The notes: generated by a model from the sequence alone, not told the origin. DNA of 64,000 bases from Zeus faber (GCA_960531495.1 OY482852.1:30062871-30126870), one strand, 5' to 3'; shown: positions 28,243 through 39,839, numbered from the stretch's first letter. Numbers and translations are program-made.

Positions 28243-29267
28243 ATGAAGAGAGACTTTTGGAGTGGCAATAGAGGTAAATCTGACACTGAGACTTAGGGAA
28301 ACAGTATGTGTTAAAAACATAGTTTATAATATATTTGGCATCTTTGGTATTGTTACAGTAGCAAGCTGGTTAGGTTTTAGCCTAATAATAGGCATCAAGC
28401 ATGCTACAACTAACCAGCTAGCTATGCAGGCTAAAAAGGCTAAAATATCTTCTAAATAGCAGTGCAATAATAGTATAGCTCAGGTACAATGACAGTACAA
28501 ATGTACTTGTCTACAGTCGAGTTTACCCAGTCTCAGTCTATCTTTAGACTCCACCATGTTTGATTTCCATCCCACTATGATGTTGAGCACTTCTAGTGAT
28601 GAAGATTTTTTGCATCTTCAGAGGTGTCAGGTTCACCAGGAGTTCACCAACTACGAAATTTGGAATGGCGCAAAGAGGCTTGACTTGTCACACAAACTGA
28701 TGTCATTGTTTGTACCTTCATAATGGCAACGACCATTTATTATTCATTTTTGTCATCTAAAAAAGAAAGTGGCCACTTAACCTACTCCTTTTTTACTTTC
28801 ATGGTTTAATTTACTGTTTATTCACAGCAAATTGCTCAATCCTTTACCTGTCTTTTTTTTTTTAACTATTCCCTCTGTGATGGAGTTTGGAGCACAATAT
28901 GTGCTGACGCCATACAAAGGCCACCGTCTGGCAACTCCCAAACTCCATAGTTATGTGTAATTAGCCATTTTATGTATTGTTTTTCTTTCTGCCATTCTTT
29001 CTACCTCGATGCGGTAATAACGTAACATAATGTTAAATGAAACCAGTAATGCCCCTTCTTACGTCATGACTAATTTCTGCTGTGTTTTCACGCCACGCTC
29101 AGTGGGGTGTTGGCGATGACCACCGGAGAGTCTTATCTATCCCATACTATGCTCATGGCGCCCCAGTCCTCCAGCCTTCGCCAGGGCCTTATTAAACAGC
29201 CACAGTGTGGTCGAGGGGTTTTAAGCCACAGCGCCGAGGTTCTAACCACACCACTGAACCACCAACT

Positions 29268-29367
29268 GGTATGGTGGCCCAGTGGTTACAACTGTCGCAA
29301 ACTGTTGCCTCACAGTAACACGGTTTTGGGTTCCAGCACGACTTGGGCCTTTCTGTGTGAAGGTTGA
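29268..29367 (+). repeat. 5' fragment of the SINE-like repeat seen at 13563
   Basis: It reads tggtggcccagtggttacaa, then gttgcctcacagtaacacgg, then gcctttctgtgtgaagg. This is the same motif order as the beginning of the 13563-13862 repeat and stops before the ccaggtgctcc part. Confidence 0.6.
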
Positions 29368-29584
29368 GGGTTGGAGAGGTAGAGATAGAGGTTTTCAAAA
29401 AGAGGGTGGCAGGGGGCAGATTAGAGGGAGAAAGGTGAAATTGAATCATGGAGGAATTTAAAAATTGGATGGATGGAGGATTTGAAAGGGATGATAACCT
29501 TGTGTTCCACCTTTAAAGGAATATGCAAGTATTTTTTTAATAGCTTCGGCACTGTAGTACAAACCATATTTCCTCACCCCCCTA

Positions 29585-29595
29585 ACACACACACA

Positions 29596-29673
<78 letters not shown>
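29585..29673. repeat. (AC)n microsatellite
   Basis: About 44 AC units with one early accc interruption. Confidence 0.97.
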
Positions 29674-29674
<1 letters not shown>

Positions 29675-30127
29675 CCATCCCAGAAAACAGAGTTCACTAC
29701 TCAGTGTTAAAGCACGGGAGGTCGAGGAGTAAAGCAAACACCTGTTTGAATAATGTTTAGCAGCTCTAATGTGTTCACACGGCAGCCACAGAAACACACG
29801 CACACATATTTCACACCTCACACATACACTCAAGGAATATGCACGTACAGAACACACACACCGCTTGCAAAGAAACTTTGCAGCTGTGCACGTTTTTATT
29901 TATTTTTTTTATTTCTCGCGGGCCACAAATAACAGAATGCTGTAATACAAAGCAAATGAGAGATTCTTTGTTAATGCTATTCACAGGGGCGGGTTGGGAG
30001 ACCGAGTCATCTGTGCCAAGACGAAGATCGGAAATGACGAAAGGGAGAAAGGCTGATTAATAGAATGGAAAGGAGGGGGTTTCTGTCCATGCCATTAATG
30101 GATTGGACTCTGGACTGATGATGATAC

Positions 30128-30131
<4 letters not shown>

Positions 30132-30181
<50 letters not shown>
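30132..30181. repeat. (CA)n microsatellite
   Basis: 25 CA units, about 1.1 kb upstream of vps13b exon A. Confidence 0.97.
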
Positions 30182-30182
<1 letters not shown>

Positions 30183-31309
30183 GCACGCATGCAAGCATAC
30201 ACGCAAGATCCCCGGGGCTCCAAACAGAACCAGGCCTTCTCCAAAGCCCCGTTAAAGCCGTCGCAAGTCACAGCAGAGCCGCTGGCGTCGTCCACCACCT
30301 ACGGCCGCCACTCCGGCACATTCCACGGCACACCAGGGACTTGCAGACCCCCACCCGCGGCTAATCCGCCAAGCGTGGGAGTCATTATTGATAGGATCCT
30401 GCGACGCATCACCTCAGGACTCTCGCTCTGCGTTGCTATAGATTATTATTATTTAAATAGTAAACCTGACCCGTACCTCCCCCAAACCCTCCGGAGAAGG
30501 TCTCCAGTTTGATAGAAATTTATCAAAAAGAAAATGTTGTTCTTGGCCTCGGTGCAACACACCGCTTTGAGCGGCGCAATTGAAACAAACTGTGTGCCCC
30601 CCCCCCCCCAACCACATGCACAAACAAACCCCTACGTACCCCCATTCGCCACTCTACAAAAAAAATAAAGGGGTTTTGTCAGTGTCAGTTTCGCTTCTTG
30701 CCGATCAGTTGACGCTGATTGCATCAATTTATCCCTTACAGCCGTTATCTCCGTTCCGTGATGGCATCGAAATGACATTATACAACACAGAGTGTTTGCA
30801 TATTTTCCACGTTACACATCCGCGCATCTCTCCATCCAAATTCCTCCCGGAATTCGCAGAAAACAAAGTCCGATCTCGATACAGCGAGTCTCTCTCTCTC
30901 TTATGCTCTCTCTCACGGAGAAAAAAAAAAACGGCATGAGATTTTTCATTTATGGAAATGCCAGTCCCGTTTGTCTGTCCCATCACGCTGGGTGCCAAGC
31001 TCTGTCACGTCGCCTCATTAAGCTGCACTTCACTGGGAATATGGGAAACATGGGAACAGCTTTCCCAGGAACATGAAGACAATCACAGAGGATGGCGGTA
31101 TTCTCCGTGGGGGTGGAAGAGTACATGTCCTAGAAAATCAATGTGGACAACAGCGTACACTTTGTTTAGGCTGTTTAACCAACAAGAGACATGTTCAATG
31201 TCTTTTCTTTTTCCATCATACATCTTTTAAGGTTCTTTGTCTTTTTGGGGGGCGCCCATGGTTCATCTGCAACTCTGATCTGATCTCTGGGGTTGTGTGT
31301 ACTTCCCAG

Positions 31310-31395
31310 GTGCTGTGCTGCTGCTCAGTGTCCAGGGTGTGGCTGTCAACGTGGATCCAGTCTTCTGTACGTGGCTGCTGCACCAGCCCCAGCGA
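31310..31395 (+). CDS. vps13b: vps13b internal exon 'A'
   Basis: This internal coding exon belongs to VPS13B, a very large VPS13-family bridge-like lipid-transfer protein. The family is known to act at Golgi and endosomal membranes, and human VPS13B loss causes Cohen syndrome. After an acceptor ending acttcccag, the frame reads G/AVLLLSVQGVAVNVDPVF, then CTWLLHQPQR; the first codon is split (phase 1). This matches my memory of the vertebrate segment just before the REDEVSVGS block, where human has a similar VDPxxYTWLxYQPQ stretch. I end the exon at cga|gtgagc, a near-consensus donor. A second GT at 31414 (cag|gtctct) would add 18 bases (VSTRGQ), keeps the same phase, but is a poor donor. Both ends join phase 0 to the next exon. 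The piece lies in the rod part of the protein, far from the N-terminal chorein domain. Identity rests on remembered sequence similarity and phase agreement. Confidence 0.8.
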
Positions 31396-31410
31396 GTGAG
31401 CACCAGAGGC

Positions 31411-31413
<3 letters not shown>

Positions 31414-31455
<42 letters not shown>

Positions 31456-31480
31456 TTCCCTCTCTCTCTCTTCCTCTCTG
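31414..31480. repeat. CT-rich simple repeat directly after exon A
   Basis: A (TC)n run with minor interruptions (tatctc, tttccc). It begins 18 bases after the preferred exon A donor and exactly at the alternative GT. Confidence 0.93.
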
Positions 31481-32346
31481 GAATTCACTAGTTCAAAAAC
31501 ATTCTCTTTGGTTTCTCTTTTTCTCCCTCCCTCCCTCTTTATCCCTGCTACCTTTTTCCATGTGTTCTGCTCCCTGTCTTCCATCCAGTCTCTCTCTATT
31601 TATTTGACAGGGTCATGGTGAATGGTTATGGAAGTTGAGTGCCGGGTGCCCATGCTTCACACAGACATGCACACGCATACACTCTGATTGCCTCATATAT
31701 AGCGCAGGTACACTCAATATAGACACATACATGTATTGTAAATGAAAGTATCATATTGTGCTGCTTATAATGGTGGTGGGGGTTATTGTCAGCAAAATCA
31801 TCAGTTTTTATGCCTGCTGTGATTTGGAATAGCTGTCGCAATGTGTGAGCATGTGTGTTTGTGTGTGTGCAACATGTTTGTCTGCCAAGTTACAGCAGGT
31901 GGATAGGAATTTGTGTTCAGCCCTGACCCTGACTGGGTCAGGGCTAGTGTGGGTGTGTGTGCGCGTGTCTGTGACCAGTGTTTGTGTGAGCATACTGAGC
32001 CCAAATCCGCTTGTCAGGGTCGTCTTTCAAGGCCTTGTAGATGAAGCCTTCAGCTGAAGGCCAAACAGCAGCTGGTGAAGGACAGGGGGATGAGACTTCC
32101 CTCTGCTTAGGGCTAAATGGGGGGTTGAGACACCGACTTGCTTTGTGTGTGTTGTGGTGAAGAGGGAGAGAGTGAGGATTGATATAGAGTAAGCTCAAAC
32201 TAATGCTGGTTTTCTAAACACATTTCCCCGGTTTATACAGTTTTTTTTCACATGTGCACTCTTGACATGAACATTGTTGGTTAAGTACATTTTGCATTTT
32301 TGGTCAATTTAGGTGGACTGTAAAGTGCAGGGGTACTCAGGCCTTT

Positions 32347-32447
32347 ATTTTATTATTATTATTATGATTATTATTATTATTATTATTAATAATAATAATT
32401 ATAATAATAATAATAATGATGATGATAATGATAATTATAATAATAAA
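32347..32447. repeat. (ATT)n/(AAT)n trinucleotide repeat with hairpin symmetry
   Basis: About 40 bp of ATT units turns at about 32387 into AAT units, with short gat/gatgat interruptions. The two halves are mutually complementary and can fold into a long A/T hairpin. Confidence 0.9.
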
Positions 32448-33241
32448 TGTACATTTATTTAGAACTATATGCAACTATATTTAACAGTGCAGTGTGATGT
32501 AGACAGGTGTGCTTGTCACATGGCTCTCTGACATAGCACATGTAACCAGTGCTTTGAACCTGTTACAAAACTGTCCAGAGACACTGAAGATGAACAATCA
32601 ACAATAAAGGTGGCCTAATCCAAAAGAGCAATTTTTCTCACAAAAGTTCCCCCATTGCTCTCACAAGGCTGATGCATTTCTCATCAGGCCTGCTAATACC
32701 TGTTAAGAACTGGCATAAGCAACTGTTACCGCATAGCGGAGTGTGCTTTGAGATACAAGATTTAACCCGGGCCCGGATTGAGTTCTTATGTCTAGGTGCG
32801 GACCAAAGTTTGGATTTTGACTGGCATGAATATTGTGGGTTGCCGGAGACTTTGGGACATCCTATGATATGGCAGACAGTCGAGTTACTGTAGGAGTTAG
32901 TTAGCGAAGGAGTGATCGGTTTGGAAAGGTGTGTGTGTTCTTGTGTGTGTGAGTTTGTCTTTACATGTGTGTATGCTTTTTCAAGAGGTTGTATTTGGGG
33001 AACAAAAAAAACTAAGGCTGGTTTTCCATTTTCTCTAAATTTGCATTTTTCCCCACATTGAATAACACATGAACCATCAAACTAGTCATATTATATGTCT
33101 ATACAACATGTCTATGCAGTACGCATGGGTGTCATGTGTATATGATCATGAGTGAATATTTGTATTTCAATCACATACATGTAAGTGTATACACAAGCTA
33201 TCTTCCATATGTTTGTATGCACAACCTCATCTAGGCTTGGG

Positions 33242-33243
<2 letters not shown>

Positions 33244-33282
<39 letters not shown>
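33244..33282. repeat. (GT)n microsatellite
   Basis: 19 GT units within the intron upstream of exon B. Confidence 0.96.
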
Positions 33283-33283
<1 letters not shown>

Positions 33284-34300
33284 CTGAAGGATGTGTTTGC
33301 ACTGTAGTATGTTTCGGACTTTGTTTTCAGCCTGCCTCCATTTTGTTTTGTTTTTTCCAAATTTTTATTTGGTATTTTTCGACAGAGAAATGTTGGTTCC
33401 CATCATTTATAACGCGTATAACATGTTCAGCACAACTTTGTTGAACACTTTATTCTAGATATACTAAACGTGCTGGCTGCTCTGCTGCAGGTTATCACTG
33501 TGCTTTAATGCAGTCCAATGGAGCAAATGGATGAGCCTTTGAAAAACACGTTAAATCTCCTATTCAAACAGCAGTTCAGCAAATGCACATTACAATCCCA
33601 CTTTGTATGTCATATTATGTTTCAAGCAATAGTAATGTTGTTTGTTTTTTTTATATACAAACCAGTACATGCCGTTCAAAATTTAAGACTTCCTCAGACA
33701 TTTTAATTGTGCGGTTTAGCAAAATGTCAATGATTCCGTCCTGTGTTCCACAATGGAAGATGAAGCTGCCTCTTAAAGTCATACACCAGGGAAAGACAGT
33801 CTTTGTGACTCAGTCGCAGAGCCCTGAATCCCCCCCCCCGCTGGCTGGCTGTTCGCTGTTTGTTGAAAGTTTATTAATATTACATGTGTCGCATGTCCGA
33901 ATTGCACCAAGTTTGACACTGCACGTCCTTGGGTCCCCACAATACACTTATCAAGTGTAAAGTAGATCGGATGAAAGGTTGTCAAGATAATCGAATGACA
34001 TACATATATACAGACAGATTTTTGTACATACTTTTTAGTATGCAAAGCTCAGAGTTGCAACATTAAGTTAGTTGCCAGTAGGAAACGGCATGACTGTTTA
34101 TAGTCTCTCACATTCGCACACGGTACGTTTCCTCCATGTTGGACTGCGTTTAAGCACAGTGAAAAAAATGCAGATTGGTATCTTTCTCAATAGTAAAGCA
34201 TTCAACAAGGTTGTGCTATGAACAGTTATAAATGGCGGGATCCAGCATTTTTAAATAGTGAATACTGTCCTTTAAGCCTCTTTAGAGTGATAGTCTATGG

Positions 34301-35379
34301 CAGGGGTCAGGAACCTTTTTGGCTGGGAGAGCCATAAAAGCAAAATATTTCTAAATGTATTTCCTTGTGAGCCATATAATATTTAATAACATTGAATGCA
34401 ACTTAATGCGTACATTTTTTAAGTAAGGCATACATTTTTAACGTATAACACATCTCTGAGTACTTAAAAAAGCGCTATATATAATACATTTCTCTTTATT
34501 CTTCTTAATAATATTGTTGTTATACTGTAGCTAACCAATAATAAATGAAATACATTTTACCATTAATGCGACTTGTGGTGCTGCATGGTTTTGCTGATGG
34601 CCTTGTAGTCTGGTTCATACGTAGTGAGGTTAAGCTTCATGCTGCGTTGAGGCTTCCATCAGTTAAACGTGAGCCTAGGTTGGTCTTAATGTTTCTCAGA
34701 TGCCAGAAAGACTGCTCACATGCGTATGTAGAGCCAAACATGGTCAATACGGCAATACTCACATGCTGCATTGTGTGGTATGTGACGGGAACCTTGTTCC
34801 CAGTTTTAAGAATCAACCTGGTCTCCAGGTTAAGTTTTTTAATTTCTGTCCACTTGTGTTCACTCGCCAGCTCTGTTGCTGTCGCGCAAGTCTTTCCAAC
34901 TCTCCATTCAGTGACTTGAACTTACTCCCCCACGTGTCTGAAGCCTTCAGGTCAGCAACTTCCAGCTCAAAGTCTGTGATGCAGACCCCGGGGATGCATG
35001 TCAGGTCGGCTTTGTCCACTGCACACTCGTGTGGATGAGTGATGAATTTAAAAAGAATAGAGCGCTCACGAAATTCTCTAAGACGCACTTTGAATGACTT
35101 TGATTTCTTCCAATGACCCATGACGTAGCGCATTATCCACTGAAAATTGAATTCTGGTGTTGACAGAGTAAAATAGATCAGAATATTTAATATTTAGAAT
35201 TTGAATATTTTAAAAATTGTAATTTCTCTTACTTGTTTTACTTTAGAATGACACCGAATAATTACTTATTACTTGTTAATCGTGATGAAAAAAATTTTAG
35301 CTCAAAATTGTCTGCGAGCCATAATACCATCATCGAAAGAGGCATAATTGGCTCGCGAGCCATAGGTTCCTGACCCCTG
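34301..35379 (-). mobile_element. hAT transposon with perfect target-site duplication, 1,079 bp
   Basis: The terminal inverted repeats begin CAGGGGTCAGGAACCT at both ends, followed by related tttggctgggagagcca / atggctcgcgagcca parts. The flanking 8-bp direct repeat gtctatgg (34293-34300 and 35380-35387) is perfect and has the expected hAT length. The inside retains only the C-terminal part of a transposase on the minus strand. The 5' part of the gene is deleted, so the copy is non-autonomous. It sits in the vps13b intron, 737 bp upstream of exon B. Confidence 0.93.
34640..35133 (-). pseudogene. Remnant of hAT transposase C-terminus
   Basis: The minus-strand frame first encodes ADLKASDTWGSKFKSLNGEL and ERLARQQQSW, typical of the region before the dimerisation domain in ZBED/GTF2IRD2-like hAT transposases. 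A second frame then gives VLTMFGSTYACEQSFWHLRN, the hAT C-terminal dimerisation motif, ending at a stop after SLNAA. A frameshift separates the two blocks, and the DNA-binding zinc finger and most catalytic residues are absent. This is not a functional protein. Confidence 0.8.
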
Positions 35380-35387
35380 GTCTATGG

Positions 35388-36116
35388 CATTGCTGACTAT
35401 GAGGAATTACAGTAACACATTCAGTAGCTTTAAATACTAATTTAATTGGGGAGCAGGAGAATTTGGCCATAAACAGCCTGTAGTCCACAGTGTACCAATG
35501 GGGAGAGAGAGAGCGAGAGAGAGAGAGAGAGAGAGGGAGTCTGTGTGCCTGCGTGCGTGCGGGTGTGTGTGCGGGTGTGTTTATACAGCCTCCAGGAGGT
35601 TGTTTCCCCACCGTGTGTATGTGTAGCCTGTCAGTGGTTTGGGAGGCTGCTCAAATCGAATAGGGAGCTAAATTATTCTTGGAGGCAACTTTCCCCAGCA
35701 CTTCCTGCTATCGCTCTGTCTTCCTTTGTCTTCCTCAGTAAATGTATCTATTGTAACCATTTATTTTAAAGAATAGAAGCTTACCTAAACTCATTGATAA
35801 TTAACTAATGATGATAAAGTTCTCTGTGATTTTACGCCCTGCTGCTTTCAAGTTCTCGCTCTCTTTTTTTTATATTCATTAAAAGAAATGTGCAAGTGCA
35901 TTAAAATTCAGGTGTCTGTGATTGACAGCGTGGAGTGTTTAAGGGTAGATGTGCAAAAATAAAGATCAAAGACCTTAGATCTGTGAAAGTGGTCATGTGT
36001 ATCCTGCTCTCTTTATTTATTGTTTTTGCACGCTTGTCCCGTTTCAACATCCTTGACTTAAAATACATTTCCCATGACCTCACTGCTGCTCAGTCATGAC
36101 TGTGGTGTTATTGCAG
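35388..36116. other. vps13b intron A-B, distal part
   Basis: It contains a GA tract at 35503-35535 and the exon B acceptor region. Nothing else is recognised. Confidence 0.5.
35503..35535. repeat. (GA)n tract
   Basis: GA units with one gc interruption, followed by a tgtgcctgcgtgcgtgcggg alternating stretch. Confidence 0.92.
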
Positions 36117-36261
36117 GCTCCGGGGGCAGTTCCCATGGTGATGCCTCTGGCCAAGAGGAGAGAAGATGAGGTGTCTGTGGGTAGCATGCCTCTGGCCAAA
36201 CAGCCCTCCAATCAGGCATCTGATTACGCCAGCAGCCCAGTGAAAACGAAGACGGTAACAG
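36117..36261 (+). CDS. vps13b: vps13b internal exon 'B'
   Basis: This is a 145-bp internal exon of VPS13B. The acceptor is ttattgcag|gctccg and the donor is aacag|gtaggc. The frame opens at a whole codon (phase 0) and leaves one base (phase 1). It encodes APGAVPMVMPLAKRRED, then EVSVGSMPLAKQPSNQASDY, then ASSPVKTKTVT. This Ser/Pro/Lys-rich segment is nearly the same as the vertebrate VPS13B block I recall, which makes it the strongest identification in the window. It has the low-complexity look of a loop projecting from the lipid-transfer rod. An alternative internal GT (acg|gtaaca, after 36253) would lose eight bases and shift the frame, so it is unlikely. A GT array about 2.8 kb upstream and AC arrays from 0.8 kb downstream flank the exon. 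Confidence 0.92.
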
Positions 36262-36812
36262 GTAGGCTTATCTGCACTTGACTACCTTTCATTATCATGA
36301 TCCCATGGCACGATAACAGCCATAGTTATTAGTCCATTCGCTGACCTCTGGTTTTGTTATTTCTATGAATTTACAGTTTAGGACATAGTACATTTTCCAC
36401 TGCTCTATGCATTAATTCTTTCTTTCATTCATTTTGACACCAAATAACATTACCCAGTGCCACCCCAGTTACCCCAGTTGTCATGACATGGTAATTATTC
36501 AGATATAATTCATTTTTTCACCAAGAGTTTTCACCTTTTTTGGTTTGAAATTTTCATAATTGGACCGCCATCCAATAGACATGACCGAGGAGTTTTTGCT
36601 TACAAATGTTTTGACATTAATAATAATAACCTATATATGCCCTACGTACTTGGAAGCGTTTTGGATTTGGATGGTGGAATAATAACAGGCTCCGTTGTTT
36701 AATCTCGTTACTATGTAATTATTCCACGTTGCCGTGCTGTTGCGTAACTCTCTGCGGTGTCCTGACACCTGAATGACCCTCAGCGTTGGGAGGACAACAC
36801 ACCTCCAGCAGG

Positions 36813-36851
36813 CTCTCTCTCTCTCTCTCTCTTTCTCTTTCTCTCTCTCTA
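36813..36851. repeat. (CT)n tract
   Basis: CT units with ttt interruptions. Confidence 0.92.
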
Positions 36852-37023
36852 TCTTCTGTTTTTCTCTTCTGGCTGTAATGCAATGGGTCTTTGGGCCCTG
36901 CTGTGCCCAGAATAGATTAGTGGCTTGGCTGCCTCGACCCCTCCTCCATGCCAGCTTTCCACTTTCTTGGACTCTCACCCACCCCAACCCCCTTAGAGCC
37001 ACCAGCCGCCTCTGAATGCGGGT

Positions 37024-37029
<6 letters not shown>

Positions 37030-37114
<85 letters not shown>
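37030..37114. repeat. (CA)n microsatellite
   Basis: About 42 uninterrupted CA units, about 0.8 kb downstream of exon B. Confidence 0.98.
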
Positions 37115-37115
<1 letters not shown>

Positions 37116-37558
37116 CCACAAACACGCAGGCAGGTATAGGTAGCTTTGTTTGTTTTTTTTGGAGTGTAAAGTTGGAGGGCGGGGGTAAAAGGAGGACAGA
37201 GATAAAGAGGGACTGAATCATACCGAGGCGCTGTGTCTGGGTCACAGACACACAGATGTTAAAACCATACAGATACTGACCATTAAGGTCCCAACAGTTC
37301 TCAGGTTGTTGGTGATGCCAGTAGTAGGACAGGAGAGGTGTTCGGTTGCACCGCAGAAACTCGCAATCAGAAGAAATGTCATATACAGCGGATCTAGTTT
37401 GAGTTATCTGTTTGTGGCAGCATGAGGAAAAATTGTTCCTGTGGGCTAGGCCATGGGGAGGCGGAATTGCCAGGACAACCCCCCACCACCCCGACAAACA
37501 CACAGTTACATGCTCTCTTTCACAATCTTACCTGGGAGAATGGTTGAGCCCCCCCCCC

Positions 37559-37559
<1 letters not shown>

Positions 37560-37610
<51 letters not shown>
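37560..37610. repeat. (AC)n microsatellite preceded by C9
   Basis: About 25 AC units directly after a C run. Confidence 0.97.
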
Positions 37611-37611
<1 letters not shown>

Positions 37612-38044
37612 CTAGGAACCATTCCTTGACAATACACAGGCCTGACTTCACTACAGCAGATTACTTTATTACTTTATTGAATACTCATGCAGTGCATATC
37701 TATAAACAGAAAAGTCCTTCTCCCATTCTCCTCTTTCCACAAGTGATAATTAATTAACACGAACCAGTGGAATATCTAGGTCGGCCTCATTCAGGGAAAG
37801 TGAATTGGTTAGTGTTTTTGTTTTTCTTGCAAAAAATAAAAAGTTCCCCTGGTGCCATTTGAATCTCAGGGTATTCAAACTTCAGGTTTTCTGAATGCTT
37901 GAATCATATCCTGCCAAGCGTCTCTTTCTTTTTTTTTTTTTTGTTATTATTTTATTTTATTTTTTCTCGGGCCACAGTGGATCGTGTTCCCGACGGGAAC
38001 GATGACTCCCCACCACTAAGGGTGAAGTCATAAGCGTCACTGTT

Positions 38045-38630
38045 CACACTGCTGGCAAAAGTGGCCCAAATCAGATTTTTTTGCTCATATGTGACTCTGA
38101 TCTGTTTTTTTATTTTTCATAACAGTGTTAACAGCACAAATCACATGGAATCTGATCTTTTCAAATCTAATTTTGGCCACTTTCATATGTGGTCCTGAAT
38201 CAGATTTGATTTTTTTGCAATGCGACCTCAGTCTGAACAATCATATCAGAATTCATGCGACTTTTACGTCACTCTAGATCGACATTGAGTAACTTGATAA
38301 AATCCCATGTGGAGGACAGCTGCGATGGAGGTAGTCAGTGGAGGGACAGTGAGGTGTTAGACCTTGTAAGTATTTAGGGTGACACTTCTGTCCAAGAAAA
38401 ACTTGAGGGATTGTATTTTAGCCGGTCTGTGTTTGAAAACATATTGTAAACAAATGGCCGAACAGGGCAAGTCTTCTTCTGCGCATGTGGTCACTTCAGG
38501 ACCATGACCAGTTCTCACTGGAATCTGATATTGGCCACATTTAAAAAATAATGTGAACTTCCAAACAAAAAAAACAGATCTGAGCAATAAATCCAAATTG
38601 AGCACTAAGGCTTGCTGTGTGAATGTAGCA
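38045..38630. mobile_element. Short inverted-repeat DNA transposon (MITE-like)
   Basis: The left end is cactgttcacactgctggca and the right end, reverse-complemented, is gctacattcacacagcaagc, so the termini share TTCACAC.GC. Sub-terminal blocks (ggcccaaatcagattttttt and its inverted relatives near 38160-38220 and 38525-38590) recur in both orientations, as in a fish family I recognise by its TTCACACTGC start. A 167-codon minus-strand frame overlaps it but shows no transposase motif. Target duplication not resolved. Confidence 0.6.
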
Positions 38631-39193
38631 ATTATGACCATATATGAATGCATCATTCCCCCTTGTCCAGTGTTATGATTAGGGGGGGTTGACATTTTCA
38701 GAGCCCTAAAATTAGGCATTGCAGAGGAGCGGGTTATTTTTCCTCGCTTACTTTTTGAATGGGCGCCCAAAAGGTTAACCCCCACCAACCCCCAAAGTTC
38801 AAAATTTTCCTTTTTTTTTCTTATCTTGTCTTCGCTAATGGCTTTTCCATGCCACATCAAATTTGCTTACTTGCATCTGAAAAGTATATTCCCTCATTAG
38901 AGGCTTCTGGTAAGCAGTCACACTGACTCCTACATGGCTCTAACATACTGCAGCTTGTCAGCAACACTCCAACCAGAGGACGATATTACTCCAATACACT
39001 GTGGCCATCGGTCCGCAAAGCTGGTTATCCATTTCTAGAATGGTCACCTTGAATGTCTGTCATGCTTCCTGAAAGTTTGCCCGATACGGAGTTTTGCTCT
39101 GTTTTTAAAACCTTTTTGTTCTCGCTGTCACTCCTGACTTTCTGTCGGTCTGAATACAGTATATGAAATTGTCTCTGACTTGAGCTTTGTCTC

Positions 39194-39839
39194 TGTGGCG
39201 GACAAAGGGGCGTGGTCAAGCACCAGCTGTGGACGACAGCACGGTTCCCTTTTCCCGCTGCCACCAAGCTGCCTCGAATCGGCCCAATAAGCGCCCGCAC
39301 AGCACTGATTGGTCTGACTCGAGGCAGGGAGTTTTTTAATGTTTTGGAGGCTGGTGAGCAGCCCAAGAACACCATTCCTCCTGCACCCGAGAGGACGATT
39401 ATTAACCCCATTATTATAAGACTCATATATATATATATCTATATAAAATTGTGGCCTGCGTGCCACGTCTTGCAATGAACAATAAAACTCATGCCATGTC
39501 GGTGCACCACGACCAGAAAGACTCCGCCTCCTTCCCTAAACCCTTACCTGTGGGAAGAGACCCCCACAAGTGGCGCCCAATGTGGAGGTCTTGTGAGCAA
39601 AATGAGGAGTCTTATAATAATGGGGTTAATAATCGCCCTCTCGGGGGCAGGAGGAATGGCATTCCGCTCCTGGGCTGCTCACCAGCCTGTGCGCCGATCT
39701 CCTCTATAAGACAAAACAAAACATTAAGAAAACTCCCTGCCTCAGTTGGGCCGATTCGAGGCAGCTTGATGGCCGCGGGAAAAGGGAACCGTGCTGTTGT
39801 CCGCAGCCGGTGCTTGACCAGACCCCTTTGTCCGCCACA
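39194..39839. mobile_element. Palindromic LTR unit: LTR + primer site + inverted partial LTR
   Basis: 39194-39568 looks like a complete LTR. It starts TGTGGCGG, has a TATA-like tatataaaa near 39436-39450, a polyadenylation signal aataaa at about 39481 and ends ...CCCCCACA. Two bases later comes TGGCGCCCAATGTGGAGG (39571-39588), which looks like a retroelement primer-binding site. From 39602 to 39839 the LTR's first ~230 bp returns in inverted orientation and ends CCGCCACA. A 5-bp direct repeat gtctc flanks the entire unit (39189-39193 and 39840-39844), so it appears to have integrated as one piece. The arms differ by indels: about 30 bp is extra in the left arm (around 39285-39320), and a tagaggagatcggcgc-type block is extra in the right. 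No coding sequence is present. Confidence 0.8.

Larger units (their letters stand above)
31396..34300. other. vps13b intron A-B, proximal part
   Basis: It holds the CT tract, an ATT/AAT repeat (32347-32447) and a GT array (33244-33282). No coding or RNA gene is seen. Confidence 0.55.
36262..38044. other. vps13b intron B-C, start
   Basis: Simple repeats only: CT at 36813-36851, AC at 37030-37114 and AC at 37560-37610. A 290-codon minus-strand open frame over this region exists only because it runs through the AC array. Confidence 0.5.

Noticed and set aside
36631-37503. 290-codon open frame on the minus strand
   Set aside because: It is kept open by a (GT)n array read as Cys-Val repeats. The flanking parts show no domain and it covers an intron of vps13b.
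38357-38860. 167-codon minus-strand frame
   Set aside because: It overlaps the MITE-like element, with no transposase or other motif.
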